Shown here one piece after another: positions 17,648 to 25,887 of a DNA stretch of 64,000 nt. Position 1 is the stretch's first letter, and each line of letters begins with the position of its first letter. The DNA is from Siminovitchia thermophila (GTDB taxonomy: Bacteria > Bacillota > Bacilli > Bacillales > Bacillaceae_C). Made by a program: the position numbers and the translations under genes. Under the pieces are notes generated by a model. The model did no database searches. It had not been told where the DNA came from and was given only the letters and a program-made list of their open reading frames with translations. The DNA lies in NCBI RefSeq assembly GCF_016909185.1, contig NZ_JAFBFH010000005.1:124001-188000 (forward strand). Reading direction: 5' to 3'.

Positions 17648-18289
17648 ATGTTCAAAAAACACGATCTTCGTGCAGAAGAAACAAAAAAAGCGATTTTGGA
17701 GGCAGCTGGCAAATTGTTTGCCGCCCACGGATTTGAGTCGGTGACCATCCGTGAGATTGCCAAGGAAGCCGGCTGCTCGCATACGACCATTTATCTTTAT
17801 TTTAAGGATAAGGAAGGACTCCTCCACGATCTCTCGATGCCGGCCCTCAATCAACTGGAGCGGCAGTTTGAAACAATTTTATCTGAGGAAAAATTATCTC
17901 TCGAAGAAAAGCTGCGCGGCTTAAGCCGTGAGTTCATTCGCTTTTGCCTCTTAAAGCGAAATATGTTCACCATTCTTTTTACGGAAAGAGCGGGTAGAGT
18001 CGATGAAGCTGAACCGGAGTTGGACATAAACCGGACGCGTAACAAGCTTTTTGCGAGTATGATGGCTGCGTTGCAGGGCTGTCTTGAGCTTCAGCAACAT
18101 GACAACAGGCTCTTGACTTTTAGTCGGATTTACTATTTTGCCCTTTATGGAATCGTTGGAACCTATGCGCATTCCGAAGAGTCGTACGAACAGCTGCGGG
18201 AGCGGCTCGGCTCCACTTTTGACGATATGGTTGATGTGCTTTTGGCTGGCTTTAAGAAAAAGTTGAATAGAGAAGAGGGAACAATATGA
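17648..18289 (+). CDS. TetR/AcrR-family transcriptional regulator
   Basis: The 213-aa regulator has an N-terminal TetR HTH (about residues 10-56: TKKAILEAAGKLFAAHGFESVTIREIA, AGCSHTTIYLYFKDKEGLL) and a C-terminal helical ligand domain (FCLLKRNMFTILFTER and onward). It is transcribed with the MBL-fold hydrolase gene, which overlaps its stop codon, so that enzyme is a likely target through the palindromic operator at 17584-17613. The ligand is unknown. Confidence 0.92.
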   Translation: MFKKHDLRAEETKKAILEAAGKLFAAHGFESVTIREIAKEAGCSHTTIYLYFKDKEGLLHDLSMPALNQLERQFETILSEEKLSLEEKLRGLSREFIRFCLLKRNMFTILFTERAGRVDEAEPELDINRTRNKLFASMMAALQGCLELQQHDNRLLTFSRIYYFALYGIVGTYAHSEESYEQLRERLGSTFDDMVDVLLAGFKKKLNREEGTI

Positions 18290-18951
18290 AAATGAGCCGG
18301 ATTTCCGAGCATATTTGGAGCCTCAAATCGTGGGTATTCATTCCCATCCATGTCTGGCTCGTTGTGGAGGAAGATGGAGTTACACTCGTTGATGCGGGAA
18401 TTCCGCAAATGGCAAAAGGTATTTTGAAGGCAGTAGATCAAATTGGAGCGGGGCCGCTTAAAAGAATTGTCCTCACACACGGGCATTCTGACCATGTCGG
18501 AGCAGTCAAACGAATCCTGGCATCCACTCCGGTCCCCGTATACGTACATACGATTGAAATTCCTTTCATGGAAGGTGATCTCGCATACCCGCGTAGGAAA
18601 AAAGCCGCGGTCTCCCTAGAAAAAGAAATTGTCGAGCCTCTCCCTGCAGATGAAACCGGGCAACTGCTTCCGATTGGAGGACTCCAGCCTTATTTTACCC
18701 CAGGGCATTCCCCGGGACATGTTATCTATTGGCATGAAAGAGACCGTGTCGTTTTGGGGGGAGATTTATTCACCTCCAAAAAAGGGAAGCTTCGCAGGCC
18801 GATGCCGATGTTTACGGCCGACATGGCTGAAGCGGTCGAGAGCAGTAAAGTTCTTTTCCGCCTAAAGCCCGTCCATCTCGAAATATGTCATGGAAATCCT
18901 GTCCACAACCCGGCAGATCAACTGGAAGAGTATTTGCGCCAAACCCTTTAA
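18286..18951 (+). CDS. MBL-fold metallo-hydrolase
   Basis: The 221-aa enzyme carries THGHSDHVGA (HxHxDH, about residues 65-74), TPGHSPGHVIYW, VVLGGDLF and a final EICHGNPVH, the metal ligands of the metallo-beta-lactamase fold. The substrate is not evident. The ATG overlaps the tetR stop (ATATGA), which indicates co-translation and control by that TetR protein. The following 277 bases hold nothing recognised except an 8-bp inverted repeat (AAGGAGCC at 19005, GGCTCCTT at 19098). Confidence 0.9.
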   Translation: MKMSRISEHIWSLKSWVFIPIHVWLVVEEDGVTLVDAGIPQMAKGILKAVDQIGAGPLKRIVLTHGHSDHVGAVKRILASTPVPVYVHTIEIPFMEGDLAYPRRKKAAVSLEKEIVEPLPADETGQLLPIGGLQPYFTPGHSPGHVIYWHERDRVVLGGDLFTSKKGKLRRPMPMFTADMAEAVESSKVLFRLKPVHLEICHGNPVHNPADQLEEYLRQTL

Positions 18952-19228
18952 GGTTTTACTTAAGAGTGAAGAATAAGGGCAGGAATTTTTAGCGCGATTG
19001 CTATAAGGAGCCGAGCCCTGATATATGAATACTATGTACCGCCAGCTTACCAGCTGCTCTTAAAGCTTTATTGGATCAAAGAGTAATTCGGAAAGCTGGC
19101 TCCTTAAACATTTAGAAGCCGCCGTACTCAACATGTTTGCTCCCTTATAATCAGCTATCTTACGTTGTAAAAGGTTATTATTCAAAAGAATATGGTATAA
19201 TCAATGGAATGAAAGGAGGGGTGAGACA

Positions 19229-19747
19229 TTGGAAGAAAGCCTGCAATTAATATTATCAAAATTGGAAAATGTTGAGGGAGAAATTCAAGGGGTAAAATCT
19301 GAGCTTCAGCTCATCAAAGCCGATCAAAAAGAAATGTATGCAGAACTTCAGGAAGTAAAAACCGATCAAAAAGAAATGCGTGCAGAACTTCAGGAAGTAA
19401 AAGCCGATCAAAAAGAAATGTATGCAGAGCTTCAGGAAGTAAAAGCCGATCAAAAAGAAATGCGTGCAGAGCTTCAGGAAGTAAAAGCCGATCAAAAAGA
19501 AATGCGTGCAGAGCTTCAGGAAGTAAAAACCGAAGTGAGAATAATTGATAAAAAAGTGGACAATCTCACGAGTGAAATGCGCAGCCATTTTAAGAGGGTC
19601 GATGCAAAGCTGGACGAGCATCAATCGGTCTTTAAAGTAGTCAATAAAGAGCTACAAACTGTGAAATATGATATTGACTATTTAAACATAAAAGTTGCCA
19701 GCCATGATATGAAGTTGCATAACATCATCAGGAGTATGCAATCATAA
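19229..19747 (+). CDS. coiled-coil protein built from 14-residue repeats
   Basis: The 172-aa protein is predicted almost wholly helical. Residues about 31-100 consist of five 14-residue units of the type ADQKEMRAELQEVK, encoded by near-identical 42-bp units (19319-19528). Flanks (LILSKLENVEGEIQGVKSEL; VDNLTSEMRSHFKRVDAKLDEH) continue a heptad pattern. There is no signal or membrane segment. TTG 19229 follows AAAGGAGGGGTG. Similar proteins occur in Bacillus genomes and phages, without known function. A terminator lies downstream. Confidence 0.8.
   Translation: MEESLQLILSKLENVEGEIQGVKSELQLIKADQKEMYAELQEVKTDQKEMRAELQEVKADQKEMYAELQEVKADQKEMRAELQEVKADQKEMRAELQEVKTEVRIIDKKVDNLTSEMRSHFKRVDAKLDEHQSVFKVVNKELQTVKYDIDYLNIKVASHDMKLHNIIRSMQS
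19319..19528 (+). repeat. five tandem 42-bp coding repeats
   Basis: Units start at 19319, 19361, 19403, 19445 and 19487 and differ at only a few positions (first codon GCC/ACC, TAT/CGT in the middle, GAA/GAG). They encode one 14-residue coiled-coil step each, so copy-number change would keep the frame. Confidence 0.9.
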
Positions 19748-19816
19748 TCATCTATTCCGAAAACTACAAGCATGCCCACAACCATATATATCCTCAACAG
19801 TTATTTCCACATTTCA

Positions 19817-19840
19817 GATCCCGGAGGTCCGGGATCTTTT
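19817..19840 (+). terminator. Rho-independent terminator
   Basis: GATCCCGG (19817-19824), AGGT loop, CCGGGATC (19829-19836), then TTTT. Confidence 0.8.
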
Positions 19841-20025
19841 CCTTGTTTAAAATACTTTCCTCCACTCATGGATGTGCCAATGAAGGGCGTCACTAACAAA
19901 ATAATCCAAAGGTGAAAATGCTATTGGTAAAAAATGTCACAAAAAATTGGTCGAACAGCAAAGGAAACCATAAGGACATTTATCAATCTGCATGGGCCGC
20001 CACTTTTATACAGCCCAATTCCCAT

Positions 20026-20050
20026 GTTTTTACAAAAAATAGTCGGGTAA
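20026..20050 (+). promoter_or_regulatory. candidate sigma-B promoter of the yflT-like gene
   Basis: GTTTTT (20026-20031), 13-base spacer and GGGTAA (20045-20050) resemble the sigma-B consensus GTTT-N12-14-GGGTAT. It lies about 44 bases before a general stress protein gene, which suits the assignment. Confidence 0.5.
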
Positions 20051-20093
20051 ATATGTAGTGACCCCACATGAGTTAAAGGAGGCGTTCACTAAA

Positions 20094-20575
20094 ATGGACA
20101 AAAAAGCCATCGGTGTATTTCAATCTGAACATGATGCCATTCGGAAAATAGAAGATCTGGAAGCACAAGGTTATGATCCCAGTGATATATACGCAGTAGC
20201 TCGGGAAGAGCATGATATTTCCATGCTTCGCGGACAGACAAACGTAGATGTCCGGTCAGGCGGAGGGGATTGGTTTGACCGCTTCGTTCGTTTTATGACT
20301 GGTGAAGAGCCGGTAAAAGAGGCGATGCAGAACATGGAGCTATCGGGCCCTGACTGGAGCGATATTATCAGGAAATTGATGACGGAGGAATTTTTTTGTA
20401 TGTCGATAAGGAATACGGTGAAAGGTACAGCACCAGTGTCCATTCGGGATATATAAATCCTTACGATGTGCCAAACGTTGATGCTGAGTTGCGCACAGAA
20501 GCCGATGCAGTTCCACATGCGGAGCATAATATCGTTCAAAAAGGTGCTAGGGGAGATAAAAAGCGCTTTACGTAA
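20094..20575 (+). pseudogene. YflT/general stress protein 17M family gene, frameshifted
   Basis: ATG 20094 follows AAAGGAGG. The product starts MDKKAIGVFQSEHDAIRKIEDL, followed by GYDPSDIYAVARE, the pattern of the YflT (GSP17M) family. After GAG GAA the frame meets seven T (20391-20397) and ends at 20456 with an unrelated tail. In the next frame the protein continues plausibly (LYVDKEYGERY ... KGARGDKKRFT) to a stop at 20573-20575. One extra T would restore it. It could be an inactivating mutation, a sequencing slip in the homopolymer, or slippage-controlled expression. Confidence 0.75.
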
Positions 20576-20613
20576 AATAATCGTAGACAGACAACGAACA
20601 ATCCAGCCGATTT

Positions 20614-20662
20614 TTAAAAAAGCGGGGGCCAATAAGGTCAAAAAATCGCCCTATTGGCCCCA
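20614..20662 (-). terminator. terminator of the tyrosine phosphatase gene
   Basis: GGGGCCAATAAGG (20625-20637) pairs with CCCTATTGGCCCC (20649-20661). On the minus strand the hairpin is followed by TTTTTT. Confidence 0.8.
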
Positions 20663-20711
20663 TATGCCATGTTTCAACATGTTGGCGATTCAGCTTTTAA
20701 AACAACAGCGC

Positions 20712-21170
20712 CTAAAGTTGTTGTTTGATTTTTGCCAACAACACACGGCAGCCTTCACTCACCAAGTCGTAAGTTTCTTGAAAATTACCAGTGTAGTACG
20801 GATCAGGCACATCTTTTTTTAAATGGGTTAAATCGAGCAGCCGCATAACTTTTGGGTGTTCCGGCTCTCCCGTTATTTGATAAATGTTTTGAATATTGGA
20901 TCGATCCATTCCGATAATATAGTCAAATGTCTCGAGGTCTTCCTTTGAAAATTGTCTGGCGACAAGCCCTTCTGTTTTAATCCCATATTCCTCCAGTTTT
21001 CTTTTCGTTCCTTGATGAGGCGGCTCTCCGATGTGCCATGAGCCGGTTCCGGCTGAATCTACCGATATTTGATCCTTCAGTCCTTCTTTTTCCACCAAGT
21101 CTTTCATAATCGCTTCCGCCATTGGGGAGCGGCAAATGTTTCCCAAACAAACAAATAACACCTTTACCAT
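20712..21170 (-). CDS. yfkJ: low-molecular-weight protein-tyrosine-phosphatase (YfkJ-like)
   Basis: The 152-aa enzyme begins MVKVLFVCLGNICRSPMAEA, which contains the CX5R phosphate-binding loop (Cys8, Arg14 with following Ser). It ends near VPDPYYTGNFQETYDL, with the catalytic aspartate in DPYY. It also has SAGTGSWHIGEPPH and the YIIGMDRSN segment of the family. The overall match is closer to YfkJ than to YwlE-type arginine phosphatase by eye. It is monocistronic. Confidence 0.9.
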   Translation of the reverse strand: MVKVLFVCLGNICRSPMAEAIMKDLVEKEGLKDQISVDSAGTGSWHIGEPPHQGTKRKLEEYGIKTEGLVARQFSKEDLETFDYIIGMDRSNIQNIYQITGEPEHPKVMRLLDLTHLKKDVPDPYYTGNFQETYDLVSEGCRVLLAKIKQQL

Positions 21171-21346
21171 GATCAGTCTCCCATTATTTCTTTCGATTTA
21201 TATGTTATGGTATCATAAATAAAGAAAATTGAAAAACGTTGGAACCGTCGAATTTTGTATTGATTTGTTTTATAAGTTCTTTATAATAAGATTGGTAGAT
21301 TGTTTTTCAAAAAGGAATGAACATATCCAAGAGGAGAAAGTATTCA

Positions 21347-22273
21347 ATGTCGAGATATAAACCAAAAAAGAAACGAAAAGCGCTAAAAATCGTTTTGATC
21401 GTGCTGCTGGTCCTAGTTGTGGGTCTTGTCGGCTACGGTTATTCCATTTATCATAATTTGAACAAAACAGCCAATTCTATACATAAACCTGTTGAGCGAA
21501 ATCCGGAAGTGCCGCGTTCCTCCGACTTGGAGCTAGGCAAAAAAGAACCCTTTTCAGTGTTGATGCTTGGAGTTGATGAGCGGGCAGGGGATCGCGGCCG
21601 GTCGGACACGATTATCGTCATGGCGGTAAATCCGGAAAAAAAGTCGATCGAAATGCTTAGTATACCCCGCGATACACGTGTAGAAATCGTCGGTAAAGGG
21701 ATTAATGATAAAATTAACCACGCCTATGCTTTTGGCGGGATCGAAATGTCCATGAATACGGTGGAAAAATTCCTTGATATTCCGATTGATTATTATATCA
21801 AAATGAACATGGATGGATTCAAAGAAATTGTGGATTCGGTAGGCGGAATCAATGTAAACAATGATCTTGAATTCTCCTATGAAAAGAAACATTTTCCCAA
21901 AGGGGAAATCTCCCTAAATGGAGCGGATGCTCTTGCCTATTCCAGAATGCGTAAAAATGACCCGAGGGGAGATTTTGGGAGACAAATGCGCCAGCGCCAG
22001 GTTATTCAGGGAGTCATCAATAAGGGGGCGAACATTTCCGCATTATGGAAATATGATGATGTTCTGAAAGCCCTCGGAAAAAATGTCGAAACAAACATGT
22101 CTTTCAATGAAATGGTCGAAATACAAAAAAATTATAAGAGCGCCCGCCACAACATCGAACAATACCAGATCGATGGACAAGGACAAAGGATAGACAACAT
22201 CTATTATTATATTGTCCCCCAAGATGAGAGGGAGAGAATTCAAAGCATTCTAAAGGAACAATTGAATATATAG
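21347..22273 (+). CDS. LytR-CpsA-Psr (LCP) family cell-wall polymer ligase
   Basis: The 308-aa protein has a short basic cytoplasmic tail (SRYKPKKKRKALK), one membrane helix (about residues 13-35) and an extracellular LCP domain. Domain motifs are VLMLGVDER, RSDTIIVMAVNP, SIPRDTRVEI, INHAYAFGG and YSRMRKNDPRGDFGR with the conserved arginines that hold pyrophosphate lipids. LCP proteins attach teichoic acids or other polymers to peptidoglycan. ATG 21347 follows AGAGGAGAAAG. It is likely monocistronic. Confidence 0.93.
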   Translation: MSRYKPKKKRKALKIVLIVLLVLVVGLVGYGYSIYHNLNKTANSIHKPVERNPEVPRSSDLELGKKEPFSVLMLGVDERAGDRGRSDTIIVMAVNPEKKSIEMLSIPRDTRVEIVGKGINDKINHAYAFGGIEMSMNTVEKFLDIPIDYYIKMNMDGFKEIVDSVGGINVNNDLEFSYEKKHFPKGEISLNGADALAYSRMRKNDPRGDFGRQMRQRQVIQGVINKGANISALWKYDDVLKALGKNVETNMSFNEMVEIQKNYKSARHNIEQYQIDGQGQRIDNIYYYIVPQDERERIQSILKEQLNI

Positions 22274-22284
22274 CTTGAAAGAGG

Positions 22285-22412
22285 CCGGGACAAAAACCTA
22301 TAAAAATGAATAAGCCGCATGAAATCAAATGTAAACCTTTGATTTCACGCGGTTTTATTTTCACGATTTGGACGAATATCCATTCGTTTTCAACTTATGT
22401 CCCAGCTTTTTT
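22285..22412 (-). repeat. dispersed palindromic repeat, copy B
   Basis: The reverse complement matches 81-190. Here the element is bounded by CCGGGACA (from about 22290) and TGTCCCAG (ending about 22405), an inverted pair, with an inner hairpin GAAATCAAA/TTTGATTTC. The outer GGGACA/TGTCCC arms plus the T run at 22407 could also act as a terminator for the LCP gene. Confidence 0.65.
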
Positions 22413-22438
22413 TCATGTTTAAAAAAAGGAGTCTAATA

Positions 22439-22846
22439 ATGGAGAAAAGGCACTTATGGCTATTGGCGGCAATCGGATGGTGTGTTGCCATTTTTACCGC
22501 AACCGGATCACCTTCTTCGACCGGTGGGAACACGCTCATATTTTTTGAACGATTTTTGCACCTCACGCCTGAACAAGCATCAGTACTGAATCTTTTATTT
22601 CGGAAATTTGTTCACCTAACCGCATTTGGATTACTGGCCATCCTTTTTTATCACGGGCTGCGCAAAAAAAGGTTTTTGCTGGCTTGGTTATTCACCACCA
22701 TATATGCGGCAAGTGATGAACTGCATCAACTATATGTGCCTGATCGGACTGCCTCCATTTTGGATGTCGGGATTGATTCCCTGGGGGCTCTTCTTGCTTT
22801 GGGGTTGGTTTCCGCTTTAAGAAAGCGCTCGGACAAAAATGCCTAA
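22439..22846 (+). CDS. VanZ-family membrane protein
   Basis: The 135-aa protein has about four hydrophobic segments and the VanZ pattern RKFVHLTAFGLLAILFYHGLR, then YAASDELHQLYVPDRTASILDVGIDSLGA with the conserved DE-H-Q-x6-R. VanZ-like proteins are of uncertain role and often stand near cell-surface genes. AAAAAGGAG precedes ATG 22439. Its end overlaps the converging M14 peptidase gene by 30 bases. Confidence 0.88.
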   Translation: MEKRHLWLLAAIGWCVAIFTATGSPSSTGGNTLIFFERFLHLTPEQASVLNLLFRKFVHLTAFGLLAILFYHGLRKKRFLLAWLFTTIYAASDELHQLYVPDRTASILDVGIDSLGALLALGLVSALRKRSDKNA

Positions 22847-23995
22847 CATATCATCGTATATTTCATCAAATTGTTCGATGGGAAGCGGGTTGTGACCCAA
22901 ACCAAGCTCAATCGTAAAACCTGGTTTCCGAAACTCCTGTATAAACCAATCTTTGTAACCAGTATAGTTGTCAATGTAGCGCACAGACTTATAACCGCTT
23001 ATCCGGGCAAAATCCCGAGCAAGGACTTCAGATTCAGGCGGTTCAAGTCCGTCATATCCCCAATAGATTTCTTTGCCTTGTGTATGAAGGGCAAGCAGAA
23101 TATCATAGTTTTCCTTGCGGGCGAGCGCCGCCATCGCTTTTGATTCCGGTTCTGAAATGGGGAAAAAACCAGGAAAATCACGCGGTCCCGGCTTTTGGGG
23201 CTTGCGTTTTTTCTCCAACTCCCACTTTGCCGGAAATTGTTTGTTTAAATCAACTCCTCGTATGTTCGCTTTCCAGCCGGAGAAGTCGGCGCTTCCCCGG
23301 TTTAACGAAACAACCTCCGACGCCCAATCACCCGGAGGACCATTTAAAACCGTATTCACTCCATCGGGATTCACCATAGGAACAGCATGTAATTCGGTAT
23401 GTGTGTACATGTCAAGCGCTGGAATTCCCCTGATTGTTTCATTGTTTATCAAAGCAATCATATACTCGTGTAAAAATTTCATCAATACCGCGCTTGTAAT
23501 CCACTCATTGGCGTGAAACGCTGCATTGATTTGCACCTTTTTCCCTTTTCCAACTTTCAAAATATGCAATGGATGACCAAGAAGGCTTTTTCCAACAGTA
23601 ATGTTGTTCATGAATGGAAAAATCTTAGTGAGTTGATCGACATGACGGTCCAGCTTTTTGAAATTATAACCTTCCGGACTGATCTCCACCGCCGCCGTTT
23701 TTTTGGGAACTACTATTTTTTGCCCGGCTTGCAACTGATCCGAATCAACATCTTGATTTAATCGTTTCAGGGCTTTGACGTGTAATCGTTGGGCGTGGGC
23801 AATTTTCCCAAACGTATCCCCGCTTTGAGTCGTATAACTCTCTGTCGTAAATCCGGGGATTGTAACCCTCTGTCCTGTTTGAAGAATATTCGACTTTGCT
23901 ATTTCGGGATTGGAATCAATGATTAACATAAGCGGGATCGAAAACAATTGGCTGTAATTCATAAGTGTATCGCCTGGTCGGACCCGGATTTCCAC
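22817..23995 (-). CDS. LysM-containing M14 peptidase, gamma-D-glutamyl-L-diamino acid endopeptidase I-like
   Basis: The 392-aa product has two LysM domains (RVRPGDTLMNYSQLF, about residues 3-48; YTTQSGDTFGKIAHAQRLH, about 50-95) followed by an M14 carboxypeptidase domain. That domain shows HANEW (zinc His and Glu), HAVPMVNPDGV (zinc His) and the catalytic glutamate in FTIELGLGHNP. The same LysM2-M14 layout is found in YqgT and in Bacillus sphaericus endopeptidase I, which cleave gamma-D-Glu-diamino acid bonds in peptidoglycan. GTG 23995 with GGGGAGGGA upstream is the best start; the frame further upstream shows no domain. There is no signal peptide, as in those relatives. Confidence 0.9.
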   Translation of the reverse strand: MEIRVRPGDTLMNYSQLFSIPLMLIIDSNPEIAKSNILQTGQRVTIPGFTTESYTTQSGDTFGKIAHAQRLHVKALKRLNQDVDSDQLQAGQKIVVPKKTAAVEISPEGYNFKKLDRHVDQLTKIFPFMNNITVGKSLLGHPLHILKVGKGKKVQINAAFHANEWITSAVLMKFLHEYMIALINNETIRGIPALDMYTHTELHAVPMVNPDGVNTVLNGPPGDWASEVVSLNRGSADFSGWKANIRGVDLNKQFPAKWELEKKRKPQKPGPRDFPGFFPISEPESKAMAALARKENYDILLALHTQGKEIYWGYDGLEPPESEVLARDFARISGYKSVRYIDNYTGYKDWFIQEFRKPGFTIELGLGHNPLPIEQFDEIYDDMLGIFVRALS

Positions 23996-24130
23996 GGCTG
24001 TCCCTCCCCGTTTGAAAAACGTTTTATCATATATAGGTGTATGTGTAAAACACAGATACATGCTGATTTCAAACGGAAAACAATGTATGATTGGAAAAAG
24101 AACAGTAGATTGCAAGAAAGGTGAAAAGAG

Positions 24131-25015
24131 ATGCTTGGAGCCATTGAGGCAGGAGGGACCAAATTTGTTTGTGCTGTTGGGCAAAAGGACGGACGATTGG
24201 TTGAGCGGATTCAAATTAATACAGACATCCCCGAGCGGACAATCCCTGAGGTGATTGCGTTTTTTCGAGAATTTCCCATACAAGCGATTGGAATAGCCTC
24301 ATTCGGGCCGATTGATATCAATAAGGAAAGTCCGACCTATGGATACATAAAATCGACACCCAAACCCGGATGGATCAACTTCCCGTTTGTCCAGACGATG
24401 GAAAATGCCTTTCATGTGCCAATTCATTTTATCACCGACGTGGACGGTGCCGCTTTGGGAGAGTGGGCTTATGGTGCTGCCAAGGGACACAATAGCTGTT
24501 TATACATCACCGTAGGGACAGGAATCGGCGCCGGGGCGGTTGTTGATGGAAAGCTGTTGCGGGGGTTATCACATCCGGAAATGGGGCATATTTCCGTTCG
24601 CCGTCATCCGGAAGATTCTTATGAAGGCTTTTGCCCGTATCACCGGGACTGCATCGAGGGGCTTGCTGCCGGGCCTGCTATTGAAGGGCGTTGGGGAGTA
24701 AAAGCGGACATGCTTCATCATGAGAAAGCATGGGAAATGGAAGCTTATTACCTCGCCGAAGCGCTCGTCCAGTATATCCTTATTCTATCCCCGGAAAAAA
24801 TTATTATGGGGGGAGGCGTGATGAAACAAAAGCATTTATTTCCTCGAATTCATTCCCTTGTCAAAGAGAAACTTGAAGGCTTTGTTCCTCTTCCTGACAA
24901 GTTGGTGCATTATATTGTGCCGCCGCAGCTCGGAGATGATGCAGGGGTTACGGGAGCTCTCCTCATGGCAAAACAAATTTTAGAGAAAAAGAAAGCCTAT
25001 GAAAAACAAAAATAA
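24131..25015 (+). CDS. ROK-family fructokinase
   Basis: The 294-aa kinase begins MLGAIEAGGTKFVCAVG (ATP/phosphate loop) and has ASFGPIDI, the substrate aspartate in TDVDGAALGEW, the ROK signature YITVGTGIGAGAVVDGKLL and a zinc site HPEDSYEGFCPYHRDCIEG (His-Cys-His-Cys). This zinc-site form is typical of Bacillus fructokinases (ScrK, GmuE/YdhR). It is divergent from the M14 peptidase gene and is not in a sugar operon here. Confidence 0.92.
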   Translation: MLGAIEAGGTKFVCAVGQKDGRLVERIQINTDIPERTIPEVIAFFREFPIQAIGIASFGPIDINKESPTYGYIKSTPKPGWINFPFVQTMENAFHVPIHFITDVDGAALGEWAYGAAKGHNSCLYITVGTGIGAGAVVDGKLLRGLSHPEMGHISVRRHPEDSYEGFCPYHRDCIEGLAAGPAIEGRWGVKADMLHHEKAWEMEAYYLAEALVQYILILSPEKIIMGGGVMKQKHLFPRIHSLVKEKLEGFVPLPDKLVHYIVPPQLGDDAGVTGALLMAKQILEKKKAYEKQK

Positions 25016-25093
25016 ATTTTTAGAAAACGAAAAAATGAGGAGAATTTTCCCTAATAAAAAAGTAAGATGTCTTTCATCCTAAAGTCTTATAAA

Positions 25094-25729
25094 TTAATTC
25101 ACATCGACTTCCAAATATTCTTGGGGTCCGTCAGAGACATCAGCCTGGCCGTTTGTAAGTTCAGTAATCAGGTCGGAAAATTGACCGGTTCCTTCACTTT
25201 CCACATACACATCGATCTCTACCTGGTCTGAATAATGAATGTTTTTCACCAGAAATTTTTGGTTTCTGAGCTCGTTTTCCAGTTTGCCGAGCCATGTATA
25301 ATCAATACCGATTTTCATTACATTCATTAATCTTCGCTCGACGATCCCAACGGCGTCGATCCCTTCCGAAGCCGCGCGGCCATAGGCCCGGATGAGTCCA
25401 CCCGCCCCCAGTTTAATACCGCCGAAATACCTTGTTACGACAACGACAGTATCCTTTAACCCGCGCTTTTTTAAAACTTCCAGCATCGGTATTCCGGCTG
25501 TGCCGCTCGGTTCCCCATCATCATTTGCCTTTTGGATCAGGTCATTTTCACCGATCAAATAGGCAGAACAATTATGGGTGGCATTCCAATGTTCTTTTTT
25601 GATGGACTGTATAAAAGCCTGTGCATCCTCCTCTGTTTCCGCTCGATTTACATGGGCAATAAATCTGGATTTTTGTATGATGATTTCGTGTGATCCTGCT
25701 GTTTTGACTGTTAAATAACGTGGAAGCAT
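25094..25729 (-). CDS. yvyE: YigZ/UPF0029-IMPACT family protein (YvyE)
   Basis: The 211-aa protein has the IMPACT/UPF0029 core KSRFIAHVNRAETEEDAQAFI, WNATHNCSAYLIG, NDDGEPSGTAGIPMLE and TRYFGGIKLGAGGL, then a C-terminal DUF1949-like domain. Function is unknown; related IMPACT proteins act in translation control. ATG 25729 follows AGGAGG. In B. subtilis yvyE also lies beside degS, divergently, so this supports synteny. Confidence 0.93.
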   Translation of the reverse strand: MLPRYLTVKTAGSHEIIIQKSRFIAHVNRAETEEDAQAFIQSIKKEHWNATHNCSAYLIGENDLIQKANDDGEPSGTAGIPMLEVLKKRGLKDTVVVVTRYFGGIKLGAGGLIRAYGRAASEGIDAVGIVERRLMNVMKIGIDYTWLGKLENELRNQKFLVKNIHYSDQVEIDVYVESEGTGQFSDLITELTNGQADVSDGPQEYLEVDVN

Positions 25730-25887
25730 CGGTACGTTCCTCCTAAAAACTCTTTTTTTCCCAAATGACATGTCGTGTTCTAAAGAAATTATACATGATA
25801 TAATGACTATGTAGAATGGGAGACGTATAACCAAATCCTAATTTTACCAGTAATTCATTTCGAAAGGGGGAGCCTTCAAGGAGTATT

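Noticed and set aside
18952-19228. Possible insertion-sequence remnant bounded by AAGGAGCC/GGCTCCTT
   Set aside because: The 8-bp arms are 85 bases apart without coding sequence or target duplication; could be chance.
19256-19624. Long minus-strand frame opposite the coiled-coil gene
   Set aside because: It is created by the tandem 42-bp repeats; its product is a low-complexity Phe/His/Leu repeat without ribosome site.
19918-20058. A 46-codon frame with GGTGAAA upstream
   Set aside because: It overlaps the candidate sigma-B promoter and the next ribosome region, and its sequence resembles no known small protein.
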